Made by a program: the position numbers and the translations under genes
In this document: piece after piece, positions 47,074 through 56,388 of the stretch
Layout: each line of letters starts with the position of its first letter
Numbering within the stretch: the first letter of the stretch is position 1
The notes under the pieces: generated by a model
Seen by the model: only the letters and a program-made list of their open reading frames with translations
The model's database searches: none
What the model was told of the DNA's origin: nothing
Assembly: GCF_029626265.1 (NCBI RefSeq)
Contig: NZ_JARUBN010000001.1
Coordinates: 8,001,001 to 8,065,000, forward strand
From: Micromonospora sp. WMMD1102
GTDB taxonomy: Bacteria > Actinomycetota > Actinomycetes > Mycobacteriales > Micromonosporaceae
DNA length: 64,000 nucleotides
Direction: 5' to 3'

Positions 47074-47586
47074 ATGAACGAGCTCGCGATCACCGTCATC
47101 GGCCCGGACCGGCCCGGCATCGTGGCCGACGTGACCGAGGCGCTCGCCCAGCTCGGGGCGAACCTGACCGACTCGACGATGACCCGGCTGCGCGGGCACT
47201 TCGCGATGACGCTGATCTGCGTCGGCCCGGCCGGTGCCGAGGCGGAGGCGGCACTCGCCCCGGTCGTCGCCGACGGCCCGCTGGTGGCGACGGTCCGCCA
47301 GGTCGGCCCCGAGGCGACGAGTACACCCTTCGGCGAGCCGTACCTGATGGCGGTGCACGGCGCCGACCGGCTCGGCATCGTCGCCGCGCTGACCCGGGTA
47401 CTGGCCGAGGCCGGCGGCAACGTCACCGACCTGACCACCCGGCTGACCGGGCCGCTCTACGTGCTGCTGGCCGAGGTGGAGCTGCCCCCGGAGGCCGCCG
47501 AGACGGTTGCCGCCCGGCTGGCCGAGGTCGCCGCCGGGCTGGACGTGGAGGTCACCCTCCGGCGAGCCGACTCGGACCTGCTGTGA
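47074..47586 (+). CDS. Tandem ACT-domain protein, GcvR-like
   Basis: The 170-residue protein is two ACT domains: MNELAITVIGPDRPGIVADVTEAL (residues ~1-75) and YLMAVHGADRLGIVAALTRVLAEAGGNVTDLTT (about 90-168). Each starts with the ligand-binding DRPGI/DRLGI turn. This matches the glycine-cleavage repressor (GcvR)-like group, which bind amino acids, but no partner is evident. The stop overlaps the def GTG (GTGA), so the two genes are probably co-translated. Confidence 0.85.
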   Translation: MNELAITVIGPDRPGIVADVTEALAQLGANLTDSTMTRLRGHFAMTLICVGPAGAEAEAALAPVVADGPLVATVRQVGPEATSTPFGEPYLMAVHGADRLGIVAALTRVLAEAGGNVTDLTTRLTGPLYVLLAEVELPPEAAETVAARLAEVAAGLDVEVTLRRADSDLL

Positions 47587-48164
47587 CCGCCGAGCACGGT
47601 TCCCCGATGGTCGAGGTGTGCGGCCTGGGCGACTGGACCCCCGAGCTGCTCGGCCACCCGGGCCGGGTACGCGCGGTGCTGACCGCGCCGGCCGGGGTGC
47701 TGAGCCGGGTCGGCGCGACCGTCGACCCGTGCGACGACGAGGTGGTCCGGCTCGCCGCCGACCTGGTCGCCACCATGCGGGTCTCGCCCGGCTGCGTCGG
47801 CCTGGCCGCCCCGCAGGTCGGGGTCGGGGCCCGGGTCTTCGCGGTGGACGTGACCGGGCATCCGAAGACCGTCACCTCGCACGGCACCTTCGTGCTCTGC
47901 AACGCCGACGTCGTCGAGGCGAGCCGCTGGCGGCCGGGCCGGGAGGGCTGCATGTCGGTCCCCGACCTGACCGGCGACGTGAAGCGGGCCAGCCGGGTGG
48001 TGGTGCGCGGGGTGCTGCCCGGCACCGGGACGGCGGTCCGGCTGGTCACCGACGGCTTCGAGGCCCGGGCGCTACAGCACGAGATCGACCACTGCGCGGG
48101 CCGGCTGTTCCTGGACCGGGTGGCCGGCGCGCACGCGGTCTACCAGCGCAAGGTCTATCTGTGA
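47583..48164 (+). CDS. def: Peptide deformylase
   Basis: Def removes the N-formyl group from nascent proteins. The GTG at 47583 overlaps the ACT gene stop; 193 residues. Motif 1 is GLAAPQVGVG, motif 2 is EGCMSVP with the metal-binding Cys, and motif 3 is HEIDH with two His ligands and the catalytic Glu. Met replaces the more common Leu in EGCLS. The N-terminal 40 residues are longer than in E. coli Def. The gap 48165-48300 holds a doubled ~33-base GC-rich unit and no gene. Confidence 0.95.
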   Translation: MTAEHGSPMVEVCGLGDWTPELLGHPGRVRAVLTAPAGVLSRVGATVDPCDDEVVRLAADLVATMRVSPGCVGLAAPQVGVGARVFAVDVTGHPKTVTSHGTFVLCNADVVEASRWRPGREGCMSVPDLTGDVKRASRVVVRGVLPGTGTAVRLVTDGFEARALQHEIDHCAGRLFLDRVAGAHAVYQRKVYL

Positions 48165-48300
48165 CCGGTGGCTGCCCAGGCGGGCCGGCGCCGGCACCGG
48201 GATGATCCCCAGGGCTCCGGCGCGTCGCCGGGGGTGATCCCCGGGGGCTCCGGCGCGTCGCCGGGGTCCGCGCCACCCGTGCCGATACGGTGAAACCATT

Positions 48301-49053
48301 ATGCGTCTGACGGTTGGCCCCCTTCCGCCCACCGTGTATTGGCGGCGTCGAGCCGTCGTGCTCGGTGCCGTGCTGCTCTTCCTTGTCGTGGTCCTCTACT
48401 CCTGCCTGAACACGGGCGGGCCGGACAACGGCAAGGGCAAGGGCGCCGACCCCGGGCCGTCGCCGACGCTGACCCCGCACATCGACCCGTCCGCCTCCGG
48501 CCCGGCCCAGTCCGGCGGTCCCGATCCCGGTGGTCCGGGCGGCGGTGCCGAGCCGGGCGGCGGTGAGCCGTCCGACGGGCCGCCGGACGACGGCGGCGGG
48601 GACACGGTGGAGCCGGTGGGCGGCGGGCAGGTGCCGCCGGCACCGCCGCCGGTCGACAACGAGTGCACCGACCAGGAGATGTCGGTGGTCCCGGTGCCCT
48701 CGCGGGCCTCGGCGCAGCGGGGCCAGCCGATCGAGTTGCGACTCAGGATCAAGAATGTGTCAGGCCGGACCTGCAACCGGGACGTCGGCGCCGACCTCCA
48801 GGAGCTCTACATCAAGTCCGGGGCCCGCAAGGTCTGGTCGTCGGACGCGTGCAGCCTGGTCCGGTCCAACGACGTACGGCCGTTCCCGCCCAGCCACGAG
48901 AACGAGTACACGATCTCCTGGAACGGGCGCGAGAGTTCCAAGTGCGCCAACCAGCTCGCCGCCGGGCCATATCCGGCGGCCGGCACCTACCAGCTCTTCG
49001 GCCGGCTCGGCGACAAGCACAGCGAGCCGGTCCGGATCAACATCACCGGCTGA
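48301..49053 (+). CDS. Hypothetical membrane-anchored extracytoplasmic protein
   Basis: The 250-residue protein has one transmembrane helix (about residues 17-35), a long Gly/Pro/Asp-rich linker (about 38-118), and a C-terminal beta domain with Cys pairs (DNECTDQEMSVVPVP, ELRLRIKNVSGRTCNRDVGADLQELY, YTISWNGRESSKCANQLAAGPYPAGT-like end). The domain resembles Ig-like/DUF4232-type ligand domains of secreted actinobacterial proteins, but I cannot assign it. ATG at 48301. Confidence 0.65.
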   Translation: MRLTVGPLPPTVYWRRRAVVLGAVLLFLVVVLYSCLNTGGPDNGKGKGADPGPSPTLTPHIDPSASGPAQSGGPDPGGPGGGAEPGGGEPSDGPPDDGGGDTVEPVGGGQVPPAPPPVDNECTDQEMSVVPVPSRASAQRGQPIELRLRIKNVSGRTCNRDVGADLQELYIKSGARKVWSSDACSLVRSNDVRPFPPSHENEYTISWNGRESSKCANQLAAGPYPAAGTYQLFGRLGDKHSEPVRINITG

Positions 49054-49110
49054 CCGACCGCGGCCCTGGGCAGCCGGCCGGCGGCCAGGAGCGCACCGCC
49101 GGGGATCGGC

Positions 49111-50199
49111 TCAGACGTAGCGTTCCAGGATGGACGCCTCGGCCAGCCGGGACAACCCTTCGCGTACGCCCCGGGCGCGGGCGTCGCCGACCCCGTCGAC
49201 GGCCTGTAGGTCCTCCACGGTGGCGCCGAGCAGCCGTTGCAGGCTGCCGAAATGGCCGACGAGCCGGTCGACGACCAGACCGGGCAGCCGGGGCACCTTG
49301 GCGAGCAGCCGGAAACCGCGCGGACTGACCGCCGCGTCCAGCGCGTCGGAGGCGCCCGGATAGCCGATCGCCTTGGCGACCGCGACCAGGTCGATCAGCT
49401 CGGTGGCGGTGAGCAGGTCCAGCTCGACAAGCGCCTCGTCCAGGGTCCGCGCCTTGCGGCCGGTCGGCAGGTAGTCCCGGATCACCAGGGTCCGGTCGGC
49501 GTCCACCCCGGCCATCAGCTCGTCGAGCTGGAGGGCGAGCAGCCGGCCGTCGGTGCCCAGCTCCACCACGTAACCTGCGATCTCGTCGGCGATCCGGCGG
49601 ACCATCTCCAGCCGCTGCACGACGGCAACCGCGTCGCGGACCGTGACCAGATCCTCGATCTCCAGCGCGGAGAGGGTGCCGGAGACCTCGTCGAGCCGGA
49701 GCTTATAGCGCTCCAGGGTGGCCAGTGCCTGGTTGGCCCGGGACAGGATCGCGGCCGAGTCGTCGAGTACGTGCCGCTGGCCGTTGACGTAGAGGCTGAT
49801 TATCCGCATCGACTGGCTGACCGAGATGACCGGGAACCCGGTCTGCCGGGCGACCCGCTCGGCGGTGCGGTGCCGGGTGCCGGACTCCTCGGTCGGGATC
49901 GACGGGTCGGGCATCAGGTGCACGGCGGCCCGGACGATCCGGGTGCCGTCGCTGGAGAGCACCACCGCGCCGTCCATCTTGCACAGTTCGCGGACCCGGG
50001 TGGCGGAGAACTCGACGTCGAGCGGGAAGCCGCCGGTGCAGAGCGTCTCGACGACCCGGTCGTAGCCGAGCACGATAAGAGCGCCCGTACGGCCACGCAG
50101 GATGCGTTCCAACCCGTCCCGCAGCGCGGTGCCGGGCGCCATCAGTGCCAGGTTGGCCCGCAACGGATCACCGGTCGGACCCGTCCCGTTCATGGTCAT
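49111..50199 (-). CDS. disA: Diadenylate cyclase / DNA integrity scanning protein
   Basis: DisA makes c-di-AMP from ATP and pauses on branched DNA. The catalytic domain shows MDGAVVLS (DGA motif) and [16 protein letters not shown] (RHR motif). A helical linker follows and then a C-terminal HhH domain, [30 protein letters not shown] at 50199 (or 50193) gives about 360 residues, the family norm. A GTG at 50292 would add 31 unconserved residues. It lies downstream of radA on the same strand, the usual actinobacterial pair, separated by 230-330 bases with no other gene. Confidence 0.95.
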   Translation of the reverse strand: MTMNGTGPTGDPLRANLALMAPGTALRDGLERILRGRTGALIVLGYDRVVETLCTGGFPLDVEFSATRVRELCKMDGAVVLSSDGTRIVRAAVHLMPDPSIPTEESGTRHRTAERVARQTGFPVISVSQSMRIISLYVNGQRHVLDDSAAILSRANQALATLERYKLRLDEVSGTLSALEIEDLVTVRDAVAVVQRLEMVRRIADEIAGYVVELGTDGRLLALQLDELMAGVDADRTLVIRDYLPTGRKARTLDEALVELDLLTATELIDLVAVAKAIGYPGASDALDAAVSPRGFRLLAKVPRLPGLVVDRLVGHFGSLQRLLGATVEDLQAVDGVGDARARGVREGLSRLAEASILERYV

Positions 50200-50527
50200 G
50201 CCGACGCCGACCGGGCGGGCCGGGGTGCCGGCACCGGTGCGGACAGCAGCAGCCGCGCTGGCGGTTCGGTTCGCGTCGCGGTCGATCGGCACTCGGACAT
50301 TCTACGGACCGCCCTGCGTTGGGTGCTGTCGCGGTTACTGTGACGTGCCACTGTGCCTGCTTCCTCCCATCGGCGTGCCGTCGGTACCGTCCGGGACCCG
50401 GCTGCGAAGTGTCCAGTTTGTAGCTGATTGGCGATGTGTCGGGCGAAGTCGTCCCGCCCGTGCGCAGGTGGCAACGGCCGTAAGCATGCCACGCCGGAAC
50501 CAGCCACAGCCTGGTGTGATCGTATGG

Positions 50528-51973
50528 TTACTCAGCCGACACCCGCGCCACGGACTGCAGCGCCGATCGTACGTCGGTGACTTCCATCACCCGCATGTTC
50601 TCCGGGGTGACGCCGCTGGCGCCCGGCCCACAACCGGTCGGGACCAGCGCATACCGGAAGCCGAGCCGGGCCGCCTCGGCCAGCCGGCGGGGCACGGCGG
50701 CGACCCGGCGCACCTCGCCGGTCAGCCCCACCTCGCCGATCGCCACCAGGTTCGGCGCGATGGCCAGGTTGAGTCCGCCGGAGGCGACCGCCAGGGCGAC
50801 CGCGAGGTCGGCGGCCGGCTCGACCACCCGGATCCCGCCGACGGTGGCCGCGAAGACCTCCCGGTCGTGCAGGGTCAGCCGCTCGGTGCGGCGTTGCAGC
50901 ACCGCCAGCACCATCGCCAGCCGGGCGCTGTCCAGCCCGGAGACCGTCCGCCGGGGCGAACCGGCCACCGTGGCCCCGATCAGCGCCTGGACCTCGGTGA
51001 CCAGCGCCCGCCGGCCCTCCATCGCCACCGTCACGCAGGTGCCGGGGACCGGGTCGGCGGACCGGGTCAGGAAGAGCCCGGACGGGTCGGCCAGGCTGCT
51101 GATGCCACCCTCGTGCATCTCGAAGCAGCCGACCTCGTCGGCGGTGCCGAACCGGTTCTTCACGCCGCGCACCATCCGCAGCGAGGAGTGCTTGTCCCCC
51201 TCGAAGTGCAGCACCACGTCGACCAGGTGCTCCAGCACCCGGGGGCCGGCGACCTGGCCGTCCTTGGTGACGTGCCCGACGAGCACGGTCGCGATGCCCC
51301 GTTCCTTGGCGACCGCGACCAGGGCGGCGGTGACCGCCCGGACCTGGGTGACGCCACCCGGCACCCCCTCGGTGCCCGGGGTGGAGACCGTCTGCACCGA
51401 ATCCAGCACCAGCAGCCCCGGCTGCACCGCGTCGAGGTGGCCGAGCACGGCCGAGAGGTCGTTCTCGGCCGCCAGGTAGAGCTGGTCGTGCAGGGTGCCC
51501 ATCCGCTCGGCCCGCAGCCGGACCTGGCTCACCGACTCCTCGCCGCTGACCACCAGCGAGGGGCTGCCGGCGCCGGCAGCCCACTGTTGGGCGACGTCGA
51601 GCAGCAGGGTGGACTTGCCGACCCCGGGCTCACCGGCGAGCAGCACCACCGCGCCGGGGACCAGGCCGCCGCCGAGCACCCGGTCCAGCTCCGGCACGCC
51701 GGTGGGGCGGGCCCGGGCCGGAGCGGCGCTGATCGTGGCGATCGGCCGGGCCGGCTCGGCGGGCGCCCGGGAACTGACCACCCGGCCGGAGACGGTGGGA
51801 CCGGTGAGCGTCGACTCGACGACCGCGCCCCACTCGCCGCACTCCGGGCACCGGCCGACCCACTTGGGCGGCTGGTGCCCGCAGGCGTCGCACTCGTAGG
51901 CGGGTCGGGGCTCACGGCTCGCGGCGCGACCGCGCCCGGCGGCGGGGCGGGACGTGGCTCGGCTGGTCGTCAC
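50528..51973 (-). CDS. radA: DNA repair protein RadA
   Basis: RadA is a RecA-like ATPase that processes recombination intermediates. The 481-residue protein has an N-terminal zinc finger (YECDACGHQPPKWVGRCPECGEWG) and a P-loop, LAGEPGVGKSTLLLD. The RadA-specific KNRFG motif is in MVRGVKNRFGTADEVG. A C-terminal Lon-like domain follows (IRVVEPAADLAVALAVASGGLN). The GTG at 51973 gives the usual length. disA follows in the same direction and the LpqE-like gene precedes it. Confidence 0.96.
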   Translation of the reverse strand: MTTSRATSRPAAGRGRAASREPRPAYECDACGHQPPKWVGRCPECGEWGAVVESTLTGPTVSGRVVSSRAPAEPARPIATISAAPARARPTGVPELDRVLGGGLVPGAVVLLAGEPGVGKSTLLLDVAQQWAAGAGSPSLVVSGEESVSQVRLRAERMGTLHDQLYLAAENDLSAVLGHLDAVQPGLLVLDSVQTVSTPGTEGVPGGVTQVRAVTAALVAVAKERGIATVLVGHVTKDGQVAGPRVLEHLVDVVLHFEGDKHSSLRMVRGVKNRFGTADEVGCFEMHEGGISSLADPSGLFLTRSADPVPGTCVTVAMEGRRALVTEVQALIGATVAGSPRRTVSGLDSARLAMVLAVLQRRTERLTLHDREVFAATVGGIRVVEPAADLAVALAVASGGLNLAIAPNLVAIGEVGLTGEVRRVAAVPRRLAEAARLGFRYALVPTGCGPGASGVTPENMRVMEVTDVRSALQSVARVSAE

Positions 51974-52051
51974 CCCAGCACGCTAACCAATCCGTACGAC
52001 GGAACCGGCGCGACCCGGCCGTCCGCCGTCCACTCCGACCGGGCGGATGTC

Positions 52052-52807
52052 CTACTCGTGTCCCTCGTCCTCGCCGACCACCGGGGTGCTGACCGGGGCC
52101 GGGGACTGCGGCACCGCCACCGGGGCGTTCACCGGTACCTGGGTGCCGCCGAAGTCGAAGATCAGCTCGATGTTGCCGCCCGGCGGCAGCGGCTCGGTCA
52201 GCCCGGAGAGCTGGAGCCAGTTGCCGACGGCCTTGTTCAGGATCACGAACCCGCCGGCCGGGATCGGGATCTCGGCCGGCAGCGCCGGTGCGGCCGGGGC
52301 CGACGGGGCCGACGGGGTCGCCCCGGCACCCTCGGTCGGGGCCGCCGACGGCGAACCGCCCGGCGACGGGCTGCCCGCGGTGGCCTCCGGGCTCGGGCTG
52401 CCTGCGGTGGCCTCCGGCGAGGGGCTGCCCGCGGTGGCCTCCGGGCTGGGCGAGACGGTGCCGGCCGGGGTCGGTGTGGCCGAGGCGCCGGCCAGGACCA
52501 CCGCGCGGGCACCGGCGGAGCTGATCCGCACCGTGACGGCCTGACCGGAGTCGTTGTAGAGGCCGACGTTCATCGGCGCGTCGGCGCCGGCCGGGTAACC
52601 CTGGGTGCTCAGGTAGTCGATCGACAGGTTGCGGACCTTGAAGTTGTTGTCGGCCGACTGCGCGTTGGTGCCGACGCTGGTGGGCACCTTGGCGGCGGTC
52701 TCGGCGATCTGGCCCGCGCCGCACCCGGACAGCAGCAGGGTGGCGGCGGCTGCCGTACCGGCCAGCACCGCAGCGGCTCGCCGAGCCCCCCTGATCGAGC
52801 GCGTCAC
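52052..52807 (-). CDS. LpqE-like lipoprotein with repeat linker
   Basis: Start chosen at GTG 52807 because AAGGAGG lies 5 bases upstream; an ATG at 52822 contains that site within its codons. The 251-residue protein has a signal peptide with lipobox LLSGC. A copper-chaperone-like (PCuAC/LpqE) beta domain follows, FKVRNLSIDYLSTQGYPAG and DAPMNVGLYNDSGQAVTVR. It is interrupted by a Pro/Ser/Ala-rich stretch with SPSPEATAG three times, then continues PAGGFVILNKAVGNWLQLSGL. M. tuberculosis lpqE is likewise next to radA. Metal binding is not demonstrated. Confidence 0.78.
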   Translation of the reverse strand: MTRSIRGARRAAAVLAGTAAAATLLLSGCGAGQIAETAAKVPTSVGTNAQSADNNFKVRNLSIDYLSTQGYPAGADAPMNVGLYNDSGQAVTVRISSAGARAVVLAGASATPTPAGTVSPSPEATAGSPSPEATAGSPSPEATAGSPSPGGSPSAAPTEGAGATPSAPSAPAAPALPAEIPIPAGGFVILNKAVGNWLQLSGLTEPLPPGGNIELIFDFGGTQVPVNAPVAVPQSPAPVSTPVVGEDEGHE

Positions 52808-53011
52808 CTGGTCCTCCTTCATGCGAATCCGGTCGCCGTGTCGATTCGGCGGGCCGGCGTAACGGGCACGGTGGCCGTACCCGGGCCCGGCGGGCTCCAG
52901 GGTAGTGGGCGGTGATCGGCTCCCGTGCGCCGACCCGGTAACCCGGCCGGCCGGGCTTGGCGGTACCGGCCGCTGGGCGGGAGCGGGCGCCGGCCGGTGG
53001 GTGGGAGCGGG

Positions 53012-53851
53012 TCAGACCACCCGGCCGCTGGACACCAGCAGCACCACGTCGATCAGCGCGACGAGCATGACGGCCCGGAAGACGGCCACCGGGCGGTCGC
53101 CCCGGGCGGCGGCGGCCCGGCCCGCGTACCAGCCGAGCAGCGGGACCACGGCGGCGACCGCGACCGCCGCCAGGCCGGCCCCGGACGGCGGGCCGGGCGG
53201 CCCGACCACCAGGGTGGCGGTGGCGGCCAGCAGCAGCCCGGCGGCGGCCAGCCGGGAGCCGGCCGGGCCGAGCCGGTGCGGCAGGCCGCGGACCCCGGTC
53301 CGCTCGTCGTCGGCCAGGTCCGGCAGCACGTTCGCGAAGTGCGCCCCGGCGCCGAGCAGCGCACCGGCCGCGACCAGCCAGGCCGGCGGAGCCGGTGCGC
53401 CGGGCAGCCCGAGTACGACGACCGCCGGCAACGTCCCGAACGACACCGCGTACGGCAGCACCGAGAACGGGGTGGACTTGAGTGGCCAGTTGTAGAGCAG
53501 TGCGGAGACCAGGGCGAGGGTGGCCGCCGCGGCGGCGGCCGGTTCGAGGACGAACGCGGGCAGCGGGGTGAGTACGGCGGCGACCGTCCCGGCGGTGCCG
53601 ACCAGCCGCCGACCGACCATTCCGCTGGCCACCGGCTTGTCCCGGCGCCCGACCGCGGCGTCCCGGTCGGCGTCGAGCCGGTCGTTGACCCAGCCGACGG
53701 CGAGCTGGCTGGCCAGCACGGTGAGGGTGATCGCGGCGATGCCGCCGGGCGAATGGCCCACACCCCAGGCGAGCAGGGCCGAGACGGTGGTCACCGCGAC
53801 CGCCGGCTCGGGGTGGCTTGCCCGGACCAGCCCTAACACCACATGCGACAT
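53012..53851 (-). CDS. UbiA-family prenyltransferase
   Basis: The 279-residue integral membrane protein has about seven helices and the aspartate-rich motif NDRLDADRDAAVGRRDKP (prenyl diphosphate/Mg site). A second Asp-rich loop is NVLPDLADDERTGVRGLPHRLG. UbiA enzymes attach prenyl chains to aromatic acceptors. The adjacent divergent genes encode an O- or C-methyltransferase, a flavoprotein and a type III PKS, so the acceptor is probably a polyketide-derived phenol. It resembles AgqD-type enzymes by context rather than proven identity. Confidence 0.87.
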   Translation of the reverse strand: MSHVVLGLVRASHPEPAVAVTTVSALLAWGVGHSPGGIAAITLTVLASQLAVGWVNDRLDADRDAAVGRRDKPVASGMVGRRLVGTAGTVAAVLTPLPAFVLEPAAAAAATLALVSALLYNWPLKSTPFSVLPYAVSFGTLPAVVVLGLPGAPAPPAWLVAAGALLGAGAHFANVLPDLADDERTGVRGLPHRLGPAGSRLAAAGLLLAATATLVVGPPGPPSGAGLAAVAVAAVVPLLGWYAGRAAAARGDRPVAVFRAVMLVALIDVVLLVSSGRVV

Positions 53852-53897
53852 ATGGGAAGTCTGGTTGTTACCGCTGGGTCGTGCCAGGCTCGGTCAC

Positions 53898-54884
53898 ATG
53901 CGGACGGCGCGGACCAGGGCGACGAGCGGCACCACCGCGCCCTGCGCCACGGCGCCCGGAGTCTCCGCGTCCGGGGCCACGGCCGGCGGCACCCGGTCGC
54001 GCCGGCTGCCCCGCAACGACCCCCGGCAGTACGACGACCTCGCCGACCAGTGGTGGCAGCCGGACGGCGCCTTCGCGATGCTGCACTGGCTGGCCGAGGC
54101 GCGGGCCGCGCTGGTGCCGCCGGCAGCCCGTCCCGGTGCGATCCTGGTCGACCTCGGCTGCGGCGCCGGGCTGCTCGCCCCCCGGGTGGCCGGGCGCGGT
54201 TACCGGCACGTCGGGGTGGACCTGGTCCGCTCCGCGCTCGTCCAGGCCGGTGCGCACGGGGTCGTCCCGGTCAACGGGGACGTCGCCGCGGTGCCGCTGG
54301 CCGACGGGTGCGCGGACGTGGTGGCCGCCGGTGAGGTGCTGGAGCACGTACCGGACTGGCGGCGGGTGGTGGCCGAGGCGGGCCGGCTGCTCCGCCCCGG
54401 CGGCACGCTGGTGCTGGACACCCTCAACGCCACCGTGCTGAGCCGGCTGCTCGCGGTCCGGGTCGCCGAACTCTTCCCCGGGGTGCCTCGGGGGATCCAC
54501 GACCCCCGGCTCTTCGTCGACGCCGGGGAGCTGGTCCGGGAGTGTGCCCGGCACGGCATCGCGCTGCGGGTCCGGGGCATCCGGCCGGCGGTCTGGGGCA
54601 CCGCCCGCTGGCTGCTCCGCCGCGCCGTCCGGCCGGCCGGGCCGGGTGTGGCAGCAGACGGCCAGGCAGGGCCGGGTGCGGCAAGAGACCGGCAGTCCGG
54701 GCCGGGTGCGGCCGGGAACGGGCAGGCCGGGGCGGGTGCGGTCGGGAACGAGCGGGCCGGGGCGGGTGCGGTCGGGCGGGCCGGTGTGGGTGCAGTCGGG
54801 CGGGCCGGTGTGGGCGCGCCACGGATCGTGCCGACCTGGTCGGCGGCGGTGCTCTATCAGGGGTGGGGCACCAGACAGGGATAG
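53898..54884 (+). CDS. UbiG-like methyltransferase with repeat insertion
   Basis: The 328-residue protein (ATG 53898) has the UbiG-type start RLPRNDPRQYDDLADQWW, SAM loop LVDLGCGAGLLAPRVAG, AGEVLEHVPDWRRVV and LLRPGGTLVLDTLN, so it probably methylates a phenolic oxygen. Between the core and the last strand (IVPTWSAAVLYQGW) lies a ~55-residue Gly/Ala/Arg repeat of GPGAARD/AGAGAVG type, encoded by tandem DNA repeats (about 54640-54820). It is a domain interruption absent from UbiG. It is divergent from the UbiA gene by 46 bases. Confidence 0.82.
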   Translation: MRTARTRATSGTTAPCATAPGVSASGATAGGTRSRRLPRNDPRQYDDLADQWWQPDGAFAMLHWLAEARAALVPPAARPGAILVDLGCGAGLLAPRVAGRGYRHVGVDLVRSALVQAGAHGVVPVNGDVAAVPLADGCADVVAAGEVLEHVPDWRRVVAEAGRLLRPGGTLVLDTLNATVLSRLLAVRVAELFPGVPRGIHDPRLFVDAGELVRECARHGIALRVRGIRPAVWGTARWLLRRAVRPAGPGVAADGQAGPGAARDRQSGPGAAGNGQAGAGAVGNERAGAGAVGRAGVGAVGRAGVGAPRIVPTWSAAVLYQGWGTRQG

Positions 54885-54932
54885 CTACGGTCGGCAGCGC
54901 CGGCCGCCGGGCCGGGTGCGGAAGGGAGACGG

Positions 54933-56102
54933 ATGACGGCGGAGGCGCTCGCAGCGGCGCGCCGGGTGGCGCCACGCTTCGCCGCCCGGGCGGCCGAACA
55001 CGACCGGGACGGCAGCTTTCCGGTGCACGACTTCGCCGACCTGCGCTCGGCCGGACTGCTCGGCCTGATGGTCCCGCCGAAGCTCGGCGGGCTGGGCGCC
55101 AGCTTCGCCGGATACGCCGCGGTCGCCACCGAGCTGGCCCGGGGCAACGGTGCGACCGCGCTGGTGTTCAACATGCACGCCTCGGTCACCGGTGCGCTCG
55201 GCGCGCTGACCGAGGAGCTGGCCGAGGCACTCGGCGTACCCGACGAGGCGCTGGCGGCCCGGGACCGGCTGCTCGCCGAGGCGGCGGCCGGGGCGTGGTA
55301 CGCGGTGGCGATGTCCGAACGCGGGGCCGGCTCCCGGCTGTCGAAGCTGACCACGACGTACGAGCCGGTCGACGGCGGCTACCACATCAAGGGGGCCAAG
55401 ACTTTCTGCTCCGGCGCCGGACACGCCGACGCCTACCTGGTGGCCGCCCGCAGTGTCGCCGACCAGTCGGTGGTGTCGCAGTTCCTGGTCCCGGCCGGTC
55501 CTGACGGGCTGGACGTCGAGCCGACCTGGGACTCGCTCGGGATGCGGGCCACCGCCTCGCACGACCTGCACCTGGACGTGACGGTGCCGGCCGACCGGCT
55601 GCTCGGCGGGGTGGAGGGGCTGGCCCTGGTGGTCGCCCAGCTGATGCCGCACTGGCTGGTGGCCAGCTACGCGGCCGTCTACGTCGGGGTGGCCCGGGCG
55701 GCGGTCGACGCCGCCGTGGAGCACCTGACCGCACGCGGGCTGGACGGCCTGCCGGCGGTACGCGCCCGGGTCGGCCGGGCGGACGCGGCCACCGCCGCCG
55801 CCCAGCTCGCGGTCGGCGAGGCGGCCCGCCGGGTCGACGAGGCGCCGGGCGACGTCGAGACGAACCGCTGGGTGTGGCGGGCGAAGCTGCTGGCCGGGAC
55901 GACCGCGGCCGAGGTGGCGGCCTCGATGGTGGAGGCGGCCGGCACCTCGGTGACCCGGCGGGGCCATCCGCTGGAACGCCTCTACCGGGACGCCCGGTGC
56001 GGCTCGCTGCACCCGGCCACTTCGGACGTCTGCGCGGACTGGCTCGGCATCGCGGCGCTCGGCGGCGACCCGGACCAGGACGCCACGACCCCCCGGTGGT
56101 GA
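54933..56102 (+). CDS. Acyl-CoA dehydrogenase-fold flavoprotein lacking the usual catalytic Glu
   Basis: The 389-residue protein has the three-part acyl-CoA dehydrogenase fold: helical N-domain, beta domain with WYAVAMSERGAGSRLSKL and WDSLGMRATASHDLHLDVTVP, and helical C-domain. In true dehydrogenases the C-domain carries Y-E-G before T-S. Here the segment reads RCGSLHPATSDVCADW, so the catalytic Glu is replaced. LGMRATASHD is shared with flavin monooxygenases of this fold. It is therefore more likely an oxygenase or other flavoenzyme acting on the polyketide product. GGAAGGGAG precedes the ATG. Confidence 0.8.
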   Translation: MTAEALAAARRVAPRFAARAAEHDRDGSFPVHDFADLRSAGLLGLMVPPKLGGLGASFAGYAAVATELARGNGATALVFNMHASVTGALGALTEELAEALGVPDEALAARDRLLAEAAAGAWYAVAMSERGAGSRLSKLTTTYEPVDGGYHIKGAKTFCSGAGHADAYLVAARSVADQSVVSQFLVPAGPDGLDVEPTWDSLGMRATASHDLHLDVTVPADRLLGGVEGLALVVAQLMPHWLVASYAAVYVGVARAAVDAAVEHLTARGLDGLPAVRARVGRADAATAAAQLAVGEAARRVDEAPGDVETNRWVWRAKLLAGTTAAEVAASMVEAAGTSVTRRGHPLERLYRDARCGSLHPATSDVCADWLGIAALGGDPDQDATTPRW

Positions 56103-56388
56103 GGCGCGGTGACCGGAGCCGTCGGTCTGCCCGGCCGGAGGGCGGAACGTGGCCGCCGTCCGGTCCGGAGCGCCGAACGCTGCCGTCCGATCCGGATTGA
56201 AGGAGGTTCACTGGGTACCAGGGTGGTACGCGAGCCGGCTGCCCGACCGCCACCGGCCGGGCCGGGCCGGGCCGTACCGCGATCGGACGTGTCCGCTCCG
56301 GCGCGAGTCCCGAGGTCACGCTCGGGGGTTGGGCTCGGTGGGCGGGTAGGGCGCGCAGGGGTGTGCGGTGTCGCGATCGGAGGACGGC
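56103..56388. other. Intergenic region upstream of the type III PKS gene
   Basis: A 286-base stretch with short slipped GC repeats (around 56140-56200), one AT-richer patch containing AAGGAGG (56200-56206), and the GGAGG ribosome site used by the PKS gene. No coding frame with protein-like composition is seen. Confidence 0.5.

Noticed and set aside
56221..56232. GGGTGGTACGCG resembling a T-box (GGGTGGTACCGCG) upstream of the type III PKS gene
   Set aside because: One C is missing, no stem I or specifier structure is apparent, and the downstream gene is not an amino-acid gene; chance in GC-rich DNA.
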